Below, one piece after another: positions 1 through 8,500 of a DNA stretch of 36,990 nt. The notes under the pieces are model-generated. The model saw nothing but the letters and a program-made list of their open reading frames with translations. It ran no database searches and was not told where the DNA came from. Source of the stretch: Planctomycetota bacterium (lineage in GTDB: Bacteria; Planctomycetota; Phycisphaerae; UBA1845; UTPLA1); the NCBI GenBank assembly GCA_016235815.1, contig JACRIM010000029.1:1-36990 (forward strand). Reading direction: 5' to 3'. Each line of letters opens with the position of its first letter. Position 1 is the stretch's first letter. A program made the translations under genes and the position numbers.

Positions 1-2661
1 GTTGTTGTAGGCCGCGATGCACGGCGCAACACCCGCGGACTGAGTACCGTCGCACTCGCCCGTGATGGAACTGAACTGTCCCCGATAGACGGCGAAGGCC
101 GTGTCGAGCGGCGTTGGAATCGGAGACGACGGGTCGAGCCGCGAGCCACACGTGTTGATGGCGATGCCGCTGCCGACCGGCGCGGACATCGGGACCACAT
201 ACTTGAAGTAGATGCGATTGGTCGATTCGCGGGTGATCGTCCCGCTGCCGCCGCCGATCAAGGCGTTCAGATTCCAGGCATTGAAGCAGGCCTCACCCTG
301 CGCTGGACAGGGCAGCGTCGCGCAGCCCACGCTGAGAATCTCGCCCGCCGCAACGGATTGCGGAGGCGTCCGGCCTTCGTAGAAGTCGGTCTTGTTGCGA
401 ATGTATCCACCGGCCACACCGCAGCAATTGAAGAGTGACCCGAGACCGGTGTTCGGAAGTATCTGACAAGAGCCATCGGGGAAGCAGCAGCGGCCCGCAT
501 TGGCATCCCAGCCGGCTTGTCCGGCGTTCGACGTGGCCGCACACACGAAATCGACGCGAAGCACGCCGGGGCCGAAGTCGTTCTCCGTCAAGCCACCGAC
601 ACGGAGCTTCACACAGCCGTTGGCACTACCTGGAGTAATCGTCTGGCTGCTTCGGCCATAGACGAACGGACCGACGTTGACGATCGGAGGCCCTGCTTCA
701 AGTTGAATCGGAACAAGGTTGGCGCCGCCGATGAGGCTGATTCCACTGCATTGCGTGGTCTGCGACGCGTTGCAATTCGACACCCGGAGCATCTGAATCT
801 TGCTGTTAAAGCAGGTGCCGATGTTGCTGACGACGACCCGGCCATTGGAACAGGCGCCGGGCTGTTGAACGGTGTACTTGAACCAGACATCCTTAAAGAC
901 CTGACCGGCTCCGCCGCCGAATGACTGCCCTTCGCTGCCCGCAAAGGTCGTGTCATAGGTGACAATGCACGACGAGCACGTAAGCATCTTCTTGTTCACG
1001 CAAATATCATTCGATGGAACTCCGGTGCAGGCGCTGTTCGGGCAGGATGACCCTTCACCCTGAAAGTACACGTTGTCATCGCCCGTCAGGATCAAACACG
1101 CCAGGCGTGAGGTATAGACGCACGCCGTCATGGTGCAGCACGCACCCAGTTCGGCGGCACTGGGCGCGCGGACGCACGGCTCGCAGGTCAGCGAATACTC
1201 GTAAGGCAGGCCGCACAACGCATTGACTGAGAGGGGCGCGACGCTCGGTCGGGCCCGCAGAAAATACCGGAACGGCCCCTCGGGACCATCGCGACCCGGC
1301 AGGCACGCCGTCGCGACGGCCTCGTTGCACGGATTGGCTTCGCCGATGCTCACGTCGCCCGCCTCCGTCGCGATGTAGGTCGGGCAATTCACGCCGGTGC
1401 TCAGCCCGTTCGTCTGGCGCGTGGTGAACGACACAATCGCCTGGCTCGGGAAGCGACCCTTGACCGTCCATGTCACGCGCGCGTCCTGCGTTAGCTCCAA
1501 CAGGTAGTGATCGTCGTCCCGACGATTCTCAGTGACCTGCTGGTTGGCTCCGCCGAACGTGTAGATGTTCAAGAAGGTATAGGTGCCGCTACGGCCGCAG
1601 CCGCTCGTCGCAGTCGTGCAATTCAGCGGAGTCCAGAATCGACCGATGGCGCCACTGGTAAAGTTTGAGCAACCTTTATTGGGATCTGAGGTGAACGGTG
1701 GGAGGTTGTAATTCGTGAAGCAATCCGCTTCCTGCTCGCGATTCGGCGGATTCGGGCCGGGAAAGGCGCAGGCCACCGCACACGCCACGCACGGCGGACC
1801 ATTGGCGCAACTCGCCGCGTTCCAATACTGATTTAAGGCATCTCCGCAATTCTTCAGCAATACGCCGTCGGTGCAGACGCCGGTATTGAGATCACAACAC
1901 GACCCAACAGGGCCGGCCGCGCCAAACAGCGTGCAGGTAAACCCCGCATAGGGATTGCCGCCGAAGAAAAAATAGATACAGCCGCTCTGATTCCCGGAAC
2001 CTGTAGCGACAAGGTCCATTGTGCTTCCAACATCATTAACATCGGAAGTGCTTCGCGCGATCTCCCAGGCGGCATCGGGGTTGTCCGACTGCGCCAGCAC
2101 CCAGAATGTGTCATCAACATCAAGCTGCGGCGGATCAACCGTCACCGTCTGCACCCGCTGGATTCCGTCATTCGGAATACCGAAAAACGACCCCTGCGAC
2201 AGAAGCACCGCCCCGGGATCGTCCGGGCAATCCGACCAGACTTGCACATTCAAGTTGTACGTCGGTGGTCCGCCCTGCGCATATCCCAACGTCGTCACCT
2301 GCGCGCCGCAGATGAATCGATTCGTTGAACCCGGCGGCAAAGTGCAATCATCCGCAACGTTGTCGTCGCCCGGCGCACCGCCGAAGAGATACACGGAAAT
2401 CTGACTCGGCGGCAGATTACGATAGGCAATGTTCTGACACGGCAGCGCCGAACGCGCCGCAGCCTCCACGGTCAGGTCTTCGTATCGCGGATTCTCAATG
2501 ACCTTGATCCGAGCCGGATCAGCCATCCGCGCCATCGTCGTGCGAACGGCCGGGTCCAATGCCTCAAGATGGATCGCGGTTTTCCTCGGCCCATCGGCGC
2601 TCGCCGACGCCGCAAACACACCACCAACCACTGCAAATACGACAGGATGGAACGGGCGCAT
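1..2661 (-). CDS. Secreted Cys-rich protein with GxCC modules (3' end outside window)
   Basis: The frame stays open from an ATG at 2661 to the window edge, giving 887 residues without a stop, so the C-terminus lies outside. A strong GGAGG site sits 6 nt before the ATG. The first ~22 residues (basic start, hydrophobic stretch, ending ASASA) look like a Sec signal peptide, so the product is probably exported. The rest is rich in Cys, Gly and Asn. It contains at least three short modules that begin GxCC and continue with spaced cysteines (near 1900-1780, 1160-1040 and 510-440), a style common in large secreted planctomycete proteins. No catalytic motif was recognised. A surface or adhesion role is inference from the Cys-rich repeat style only. 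Confidence 0.8.
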   Translation of the reverse strand, partial: MRPFHPVVFAVVGGVFAASASADGPRKTAIHLEALDPAVRTTMARMADPARIKVIENPRYEDLTVEAAARSALPCQNIAYRNLPPSQISVYLFGGAPGDDNVADDCTLPPGSTNRFICGAQVTTLGYAQGGPPTYNLNVQVWSDCPDDPGAVLLSQGSFFGIPNDGIQRVQTVTVDPPQLDVDDTFWVLAQSDNPDAAWEIARSTSDVNDVGSTMDLVATGSGNQSGCIYFFFGGNPYAGFTCTLFGAAGPVGSCCDLNTGVCTDGVLLKNCGDALNQYWNAASCANGPPCVACAVACAFPGPNPPNREQEADCFTNYNLPPFTSDPNKGCSNFTSGAIGRFWTPLNCTTATSGCGRSGTYTFLNIYTFGGANQQVTENRRDDDHYLLELTQDARVTWTVKGRFPSQAIVSFTTRQTNGLSTGVNCPTYIATEAGDVSIGEANPCNEAVATACLPGRDGPEGPFRYFLRARPSVAPLSVNALCGLPYEYSLTCEPCVRAPSAAELGACCTMTACVYTSRLACLILTGDDNVYFQGEGSSCPNSACTGVPSNDICVNKKMLTCSSCIVTYDTTFAGSEGQSFGGGAGQVFKDVWFKYTVQQPGACSNGRVVVSNIGTCFNSKIQMLRVSNCNASQTTQCSGISLIGGANLVPIQLEAGPPIVNVGPFVYGRSSQTITPGSANGCVKLRVGGLTENDFGPGVLRVDFVCAATSNAGQAGWDANAGRCCFPDGSCQILPNTGLGSLFNCCGVAGGYIRNKTDFYEGRTPPQSVAAGEILSVGCATLPCPAQGEACFNAWNLNALIGGGSGTITRESTNRIYFKYVVPMSAPVGSGIAINTCGSRLDPSSPIPTPLDTAFAVYRGQFSSITGECDGTQSAGVAPCIAAYNN

Positions 2662-2715
2662 ACGACACCTCCATATCACCTGCGCGGCTCCTCAACGCGA
2701 TACTCCACTCGCGCA

Positions 2716-2744
2716 CTAATATCGTACCTCCTGGGCCTATCCAA
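2716..2744 (-). promoter_or_regulatory. Candidate promoter of the Cys-rich secreted protein gene
   Basis: On the minus strand TTGGAT (2744-2739) and TATTAG (2721-2716) are separated by exactly 17 nt. This would give a leader of roughly 50 nt carrying the GGAGG site. Each box is a partial match to the sigma-70 consensus, so this is a candidate only. Confidence 0.4.
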
Positions 2745-2961
2745 CTCAAATCTAATCGGACACGCATTATTTACAATGCGCTCAAACTGCGCTCCCCCCG
2801 CAACTTATCACAATTTACCTCAGCGCGAAAAGGTGAGAAAGAATAAATAGGAGGCGACGCGGAAGAAGCCCACGCCGCAGCGGCGACGATCGCAGCCGTC
2901 CCCTTCCGCGGTTCCTCTTTGACATCCTGCAATTCGTTGCACAGCAACACCCTCCCCCCGT

Positions 2962-3041
2962 GGACCCCGGCCCCTTGGCCCCTCGGCCCCTTGAACCCTT
3001 GAACCCTTGGCCGCTTGATCCCTTGATCCCTCGGCCCCTCA
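2962..3041 (+). repeat. Octanucleotide tandem array, ten units
   Basis: Ten consecutive 8-bp units follow the pattern RNCCCYTG, for example GCCCCTTG, AACCCTTG and ATCCCTTG, with substitutions but no change of period. The same family recurs at 24491-24530 and inside uvrA at 19091-19130 and, inverted, at 19948-19987. A GTTGC-N3-GCAAC inverted repeat lies 14 bp upstream (2936-2948), as it does before the array at 24491. Function unknown. Confidence 0.8.
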
Positions 3042-3131
3042 AGCGCTCCGGCTTATTGGCGGCGTGTCAGCAAGTATCAGGAAATGTCAGGTGCTATCGT
3101 CCCCGAAGCCGAATCTGCGAAACCTGCGGTT

Positions 3132-4292
3132 TCAGCTTGCCCGAATCCGCAGCTTCGCGAACCAGCCGCTTTTCGCCACCACGGCCTCGTCGCCAATACC
3201 GATGAGCTTCGCCGCCAACTTCGTCACGGCGGTGCGAACCGCGTTGTCGGCCGGGATTGGGCGCCCCATGTCAATCGCGGCGCAGACTGACTTGAAATCG
3301 TTCGGCACCAGGCCCATGACCTTTTTCTGCAATCGCTCCTCAATAAGCTCTGTCGAGATGAAATGCACGTTCTTGCGATAGCGATTAACGATCACCTCGA
3401 TCTTTTCCGCAGGCACGCCAAGGCTCGTCAGCGCCGAGAGCAGGCGCACACAGTTGTCAACTGCCGGCACCGTCATCTGGATCACGATCACCAGCTTGTC
3501 GCACTGCTGCAGCGCCGCCCACACCACGCCGTCCAGCTTATGCGGGAAGTCGACCACCACCGTGGGGAACACGGTCTTGGCCGTCTGCACCAGCATGGAC
3601 ATCATGGTGTCATCGATTGCGTGGCCCTCGTCGATGGTCTTCGGCCGTGCCAAAATCGCGACATTCCCCGGCACTTCGACAACTGCCTTCTCCAGCAGCA
3701 CCGGGTCGAGGGAGCCGGCGCTCAGCAAATCCGCGACGGTATGTTCGGGCTTCAGGTCCCACGCCCGCGCCACGCCGCCAAAGTCAAAATCCGCATCAAT
3801 GAGCAGCGCCCGTTGTTTCGTCGCTTCCGCGGCCCCCATCACCATGCACGCGGCGATCGTCGTCGCTCCCGCGCCGCCCGTGGCCGCCATCACGCCGATC
3901 ACGCGACCCGTCACCTGCGACGATGTGTCGTTGAGCGCCCGTCGAATCGCCACCAACAGATCATTCACATCCAGCGGCTTCGGGCTGATCTGCTTGCATC
4001 CGGCCCGCACCGCCGAAATGACGAACTTCGGGTCCGTCTCACCCGTCACGCCGATGATGGCGATCTCGGGCAGAATCTCACGCGTATCCGCCAGCGCATC
4101 CAGCGCCGTCGGCGAATCTAGATCAATAATCAGCGCGTCGGGCCGCACCGACGTCAGGGCAAGTCGAAGTTCTTCGCGCGAATTGCTCCGCGCGGCGACT
4201 TTGAAATCGACCATCGAATTCAAAGCCGGATCGTCGACACCATGCAGGCAAAGGCTTTTGATTTTCATGTTCCGAACTGCTTTCTCGCTCAC
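3132..4292 (-). CDS. CpaE/TadZ-like receiver-ParA/MinD-type ATPase
   Basis: 386 residues. Residues ~10-120 resemble a response-regulator receiver, with acidic residues D20/D21, a phospho-acceptor-like D57 in IIDLD, and K105 in SPKP. Residues ~130-370 are a ParA/MinD-type P-loop fold with ATGGAGATT at 137-145 and LLIDADFDFG at 163-172. This order is that of CpaE/TadZ, polar-localisation factors for type IV pilus (Tad) assembly. The deviant Walker A lacks both usual lysines (KGGxGKTT reads TGGAGATT), which is seen in many TadZ-like members and suggests weak or no ATP hydrolysis. The frame opens with GTG at 4292; an internal ATG at 4268 (MKIKSLCL) fits the usual family start better, but neither has a good Shine-Dalgarno. 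No other tad genes are in the window. Confidence 0.82.
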   Translation of the reverse strand: MSEKAVRNMKIKSLCLHGVDDPALNSMVDFKVAARSNSREELRLALTSVRPDALIIDLDSPTALDALADTREILPEIAIIGVTGETDPKFVISAVRAGCKQISPKPLDVNDLLVAIRRALNDTSSQVTGRVIGVMAATGGAGATTIAACMVMGAAEATKQRALLIDADFDFGGVARAWDLKPEHTVADLLSAGSLDPVLLEKAVVEVPGNVAILARPKTIDEGHAIDDTMMSMLVQTAKTVFPTVVVDFPHKLDGVVWAALQQCDKLVIVIQMTVPAVDNCVRLLSALTSLGVPAEKIEVIVNRYRKNVHFISTELIEERLQKKVMGLVPNDFKSVCAAIDMGRPIPADNAVRTAVTKLAAKLIGIGDEAVVAKSGWFAKLRIRAS

Positions 4293-4516
4293 GCGCTTTA
4301 ACCCTCACGCCACGTGGGGCGCGGAGTCCGCGTGCAATTCCGTGTCCCATATCGGCCCAACGCCCCACCCTGTTTAGCCTGCGTCGGCCCCGATAATCAA
4401 AAACGTTGCACCGCACGACGACCATTCAAATCGTAGAGTTAACGCGCTGGAAACAATGAGACGATAGCCCTATCCAATAACCGATTGCTTTTTACGAGGT
4501 ACGCGAGGAGCGAGCC

Positions 4517-4891
4517 ATGGCAATCTCAACAACAACCCAGACCGAACTGCTGACAGAACACCGATGGCGGCAGTTTCTCGCCGTCCGAGTGGCCGCCGAC
4601 TTTGAACGGGGGACCCGCCGAAGCTGGCGCCGATACCCCATTGTCGGCGAGGTCAAAGCCCAATACCAAATCGACGACCAACCGCGCAAGCGAAGCTGGG
4701 ACATCCTTTCCGGCTCCGCGCGGGGACTCACCATCCGCAGCGACGAGGAAGTACCGCTCGGCACAAAGATCGCGCTGCAGATTCACCTTGAAGAAGGCGC
4801 CTTTCCCGCGGCGGCCGTCGTCAAACACTGCACGCAGACCGTCGGCGGCTACAAACTCGGCATCCAGTTCGTCTTCGCGGACCCAACCTGA
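4517..4891 (+). CDS. PilZ-like domain protein, copy 1
   Basis: 124 residues. The start is supported by GAGGAG 6 nt upstream of the ATG. An RRSWRR segment at ~34-39 supplies the RxxxR motif of PilZ domains. It is followed by a beta-rich region with SGSARGL, matching the second PilZ motif [DN]xSxxG except that the first residue is Ser, and a closing strand CTQTVGGYKLGIQF. PilZ proteins bind cyclic di-GMP and tune motility, polysaccharide or pilus functions; whether this copy binds is uncertain because of the altered second motif. It is divergent from the CpaE-like gene and is followed by a paralog of the same length. Confidence 0.72.
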   Translation: MAISTTTQTELLTEHRWRQFLAVRVAADFERGTRRSWRRYPIVGEVKAQYQIDDQPRKRSWDILSGSARGLTIRSDEEVPLGTKIALQIHLEEGAFPAAAVVKHCTQTVGGYKLGIQFVFADPT

Positions 4892-5025
4892 TCGGACCGA
4901 TGCGTTTCTTTGCACGGCCCGAGAACCGAACGCTGCCGTCGTTCAGTAGTTGAGTGGATTGCCCGATAAGCAGGAGGAGCGCGGTTCTCAACAATCGCGA
5001 TACCCACGATGGAGTACGAAAACCC

Positions 5026-5394
5026 GTGATCGAGACTGACTCCAACCCAACCTGCATCAAGGTCGACGAATGGCTGCGCCGCATCAGCGCCGTCGTCGCC
5101 CCGGAGTCCGAGCCGGTTCTCCGCCGCTCGTTCCGTCGATACTCCGTCACGGGGGAGGTCAAGGCCGTCGGGTGCCGCGACGATGGCACACCATTTCGGC
5201 GAACCTGGACCCTTCTCCAGGTCTCAGCCGAAGGCTTGTCCATCAAATCTGAAGAGCCTCTCCCCGTCGAAACGCAGCTCGAGCTTGCCGTCAACATCGA
5301 TGGCAACCCAATGCCCGTGCGCGGAACTGTCGTCCACTGCACCCAGACCCTCGGCGGCTACAAACTCGGCGTCCGTCTTCACTTCCCCGCGTAA
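5026..5394 (+). CDS. PilZ-like domain protein, copy 2
   Basis: Paralog of the preceding gene: RRSFRRYSVTGEVKA and CTQTLGGYKLGVRL match RRSWRRYPIVGEVKA and CTQTVGGYKLGIQF. The RxxxR motif is intact, and the second motif reads QVSAEGL, with Gln instead of Asp/Asn. The start is ambiguous. GTG at 5026 gives 122 residues and an N-terminus matching copy 1, with GGAG 11 nt upstream. The frame can be extended to a GTG at 4954, which has no ribosome site. The close similarity and adjacency indicate tandem duplication. Likely role is a cyclic di-GMP responsive or PilZ-fold adaptor, by family only. Confidence 0.68.
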   Translation: MIETDSNPTCIKVDEWLRRISAVVAPESEPVLRRSFRRYSVTGEVKAVGCRDDGTPFRRTWTLLQVSAEGLSIKSEEPLPVETQLELAVNIDGNPMPVRGTVVHCTQTLGGYKLGVRLHFPA

Positions 5395-5514
5395 TCGCCG
5401 ACTTCCCCGCGTTTGCTTTTCCACGCCGAATACGCTCCAATTCCCGCCCGCGAGCCTATGTCCCGACGACCCGGCCATGCGCCGCTCGTCCTTCACAACG
5501 CATTGAGAATCTCC

Positions 5515-8500
5515 ATGAAACCGCTCCCGCTGGTGCCTGCCGTCGTTTTGTTTCTATTGTCGACACCCTTCGCCGCGGCTGACCTCGATACACCAACCAT
5601 CATCACCGGTGGAACCATCGTGCGCGCCGCGGGTCAACCCGCCGAAGCCGGCTGGGTGCTCATCGACAAGGGCCGCATCATCGGCGTCGGCACGGGCACA
5701 CCATCGGATGGCATTCCTCCGAACGCGGAATCATTCGACGCCACCGGCCTGGTCATCTACCCCGGCTTCATCGACGCCAACACGCATCTCGGCATGACCA
5801 AGGCAGAACCCTCTGAAGACGAACAATCGCGCGTCGAGGACGAAAACCCCGACGTCCGGCAGGGTCCGCAATCCGCGACCGTGCAAGCCTATCGACGACT
5901 TATGCACCCACGCTGGCGCGTCGCGGAGATGTACGACCCGAACAGTGGCGGCGGCGGCGCACCCGCCGCACCGCGCGGCGGCGGCGGTGGTGGTCGTGGC
6001 GGACGTGACGAAGCGCCGGCCGCGCCGGATGAAAAAGACATCCGTGCAGAGCATCGCTCGGCCGGCTTCACGGCGGCGCTGGTCAGTCCCAAACCGGTCA
6101 TCCTCTCCGGCGTCAGCGCGGTCGTCTCGCTCGGCGACCTGCCCGTACGACGCAGCATCCTTTCCGCCGAATTCGCCCAACACTCCGCCTTCGTCACCGG
6201 CATCGATCGCGGCGACTTCGCCGCGGCCTTCGACCGACCGCGCTATCCGACCACCACGATGGGCGCGATGGCCGCCTTTCGCCAGATTTTTCTCGACGCC
6301 GAATGGCAACGCCGTCTCGCCGAGTGGCGCACCGGCGACCCCGTGGCGCGGCGCATTCCCTTCGACCCCGATCTCGACGCGATCAACGACCTATTCGAGC
6401 GGAACCGAGGCTTCGTGCGGGCCGACGCGCTGCCCGTCGTGTTTGTGGCAAACTCAGAAAATGAAATTAATCGCGCGTTGGACATGGCCGCCGAGTTCAA
6501 ACTCACGCCGATCATCGCCGGCGCACGCGAAGGCTGGAAGGTGGCCGCGCGGCTGAAGCAATCCAACGTGCCGGTCATCGTGAGCCTGAAATGGTCGGAG
6601 GAACCGGACGAGAAGCCAAAAAACAAGAAGGGCGATAAGCCGAATCCGGAGGCAAAGGAACAGGAACGCGCACCCGAGAAGGAAACGCCGCCCGGCAAAA
6701 AGAAACTGTTTGACGACGAGTGGGAATCTCAGGCGTGGGAGCCTGCGAAGGTCTTTGACGAAAAGAAACGCCTCTGGGGCGAGGAGGTTGATAACCTCAA
6801 ACGCCTGAACGAGGCCGGCGTGACCGTTTCCGTCGGCACCTTCGAACTCAAGTCCGTCGCCGATGCACTGAAGAATCTGCAGAAAACCATCGAGCGCGGG
6901 CTGCCCGAATCCGTCGCGCTCGCCGCATTGACCACCAATCCCGCAACGCTCCTCAAACAACAAGCCAACCTCGGCGAGATCGCCATTGGCAAGTCGGCGA
7001 ATCTTACGATGTTCTCCAAGCCCCTCGCCGACAAGGAAGCGAAAGTCCGCGGGGTCTTCGTCGAAGGAAAGCGGTTCGACATCGACGACAAAGCCGCCGA
7101 AGGCGGCGGCATGGGCCGCGGTCGTCGCGGTGGCGGTGGTCGCCGAGGAGATCGCGGACCGCGCGGCGAATCGGACGACGAGTCTCCACCGACCTCCGCG
7201 CCGTCCTCGCAGCCTGCCGAGCCGATCAAGCGACCGGTCTTCGCCGCCGAGACCGAGGCCGATCGAATGAATCTGCCCAAGACCGGCGGCACCATTCTGC
7301 TTCGCAACGCGACCGTCCTCCCCGTCAGCGGTGAACCGATCCCAGAAACCGATTTGCTCGTCCGCGACGGCAAGATCGCCGAGATCGGAAAAAACATCGC
7401 CGCCCCGGCCGGTGCAATGGCGGTCGACCTCAAGGGCTACTTCATCTCCCCCGGCATCATCGACCCGCACTCACACATCTGCAGCGACGGCGGTCTCAAC
7501 GAATTCTCCCTCTCTGTCACCTGCGAAGTACGCGTCAAGGATGTCATCGATCACACCGACGTCTCGGCCTATCGCGCCCTCGCCGGCGGCGTCACCTGTG
7601 TCCACACCATGCACGGCTCGGCCAACACCATCGGCGGGCAGAACGCGGTGCTCCGGCTCAAGTATGGCAAACCCGCGGCGGAGTGGATCTTCAAAGAAGC
7701 CCCGCAGACCGTGAAGTTCGCGCTCGGTGAAAACGTCAAACAATCCAACAGCGATCGACGAAGCCGCGGCACGCGCTTCCCCAATACGCGCTCTGGCGTT
7801 GAGGCCGTCATACGGCGATCCTTCGACGCAGCGCTGGCCTATCGCGCCGAGATGGCCGAATTCGACAAAGAAAAGGCCGCCGGCAAACAGCCACGCCCGT
7901 TGCGCCGCGATCTGCGACTCGACGCCCTCGCTTCCATCATCGACGGCTCCATCTGGGTTCACTCGCATTGCTACCGCGCCGATGAAATCGTGCGCTTGCT
8001 CACCGTTGCCGAGTCCTACGGCTTCCGAATCGCGGTGCTGCAGCACGTCCTCGAAGGCTACCGCCTGATCCCCGAGATGTTTCGCCACGGCGCGTCGGCC
8101 TCCACGTTCTCTGACTGGTGGGCCTACAAGATCGAAGCGTGGGAAGCCATCCCCCACAACGCCGCGCGAATGGAGCAGGGCGGCGTCGTGGCCACCGTCA
8201 ACTCCGATAGTGCCGAAGTCATGCGCCACCTCAACCTCGAAGCGGCCAAGTGCATGCGCTTCGGCGGCCTGCCCGCAAATGAAGCGCTGCGTCTCTGCAC
8301 GCTCAACGGGGCAATCCAACTCGGCATCGACAAATACGTCGGATCGATCGAAGTCGGCAAATTTGCCGACCTTGCCATCTTCAACGGCCACCCGCTCGAC
8401 ACCACGGCCCGTTGCGTGATGACACTCATCGACGGCGAATTCTATTTCAAACATGCCGACCTCGATCTCGCTCAGCTGCCCGCGCCGCGGCCTGCAATGT

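Larger units (their letters stand above)
2662..3131. other. 470-bp intergenic gap with promoter, hairpins and a repeat array
   Basis: No convincing gene lies here. The gap separates the starts of the Cys-rich gene from the end of the CpaE-like gene. It holds the candidate promoter at 2716-2744, a TGCAA-TTCG-TTGCA hairpin with a UUCG loop at 2927-2940 that overlaps a GTTGC-N3-GCAAC inverted repeat at 2936-2948, and the octamer array at 2962-3041. A GGAGG at about 2850 has no reading frame of useful length after it. Confidence 0.6.

Noticed and set aside
3363-4377. Plus-strand frames opposite the CpaE-like gene
   Set aside because: The translations are His/Arg- or Ser/Ala-biased mirror products without motifs.
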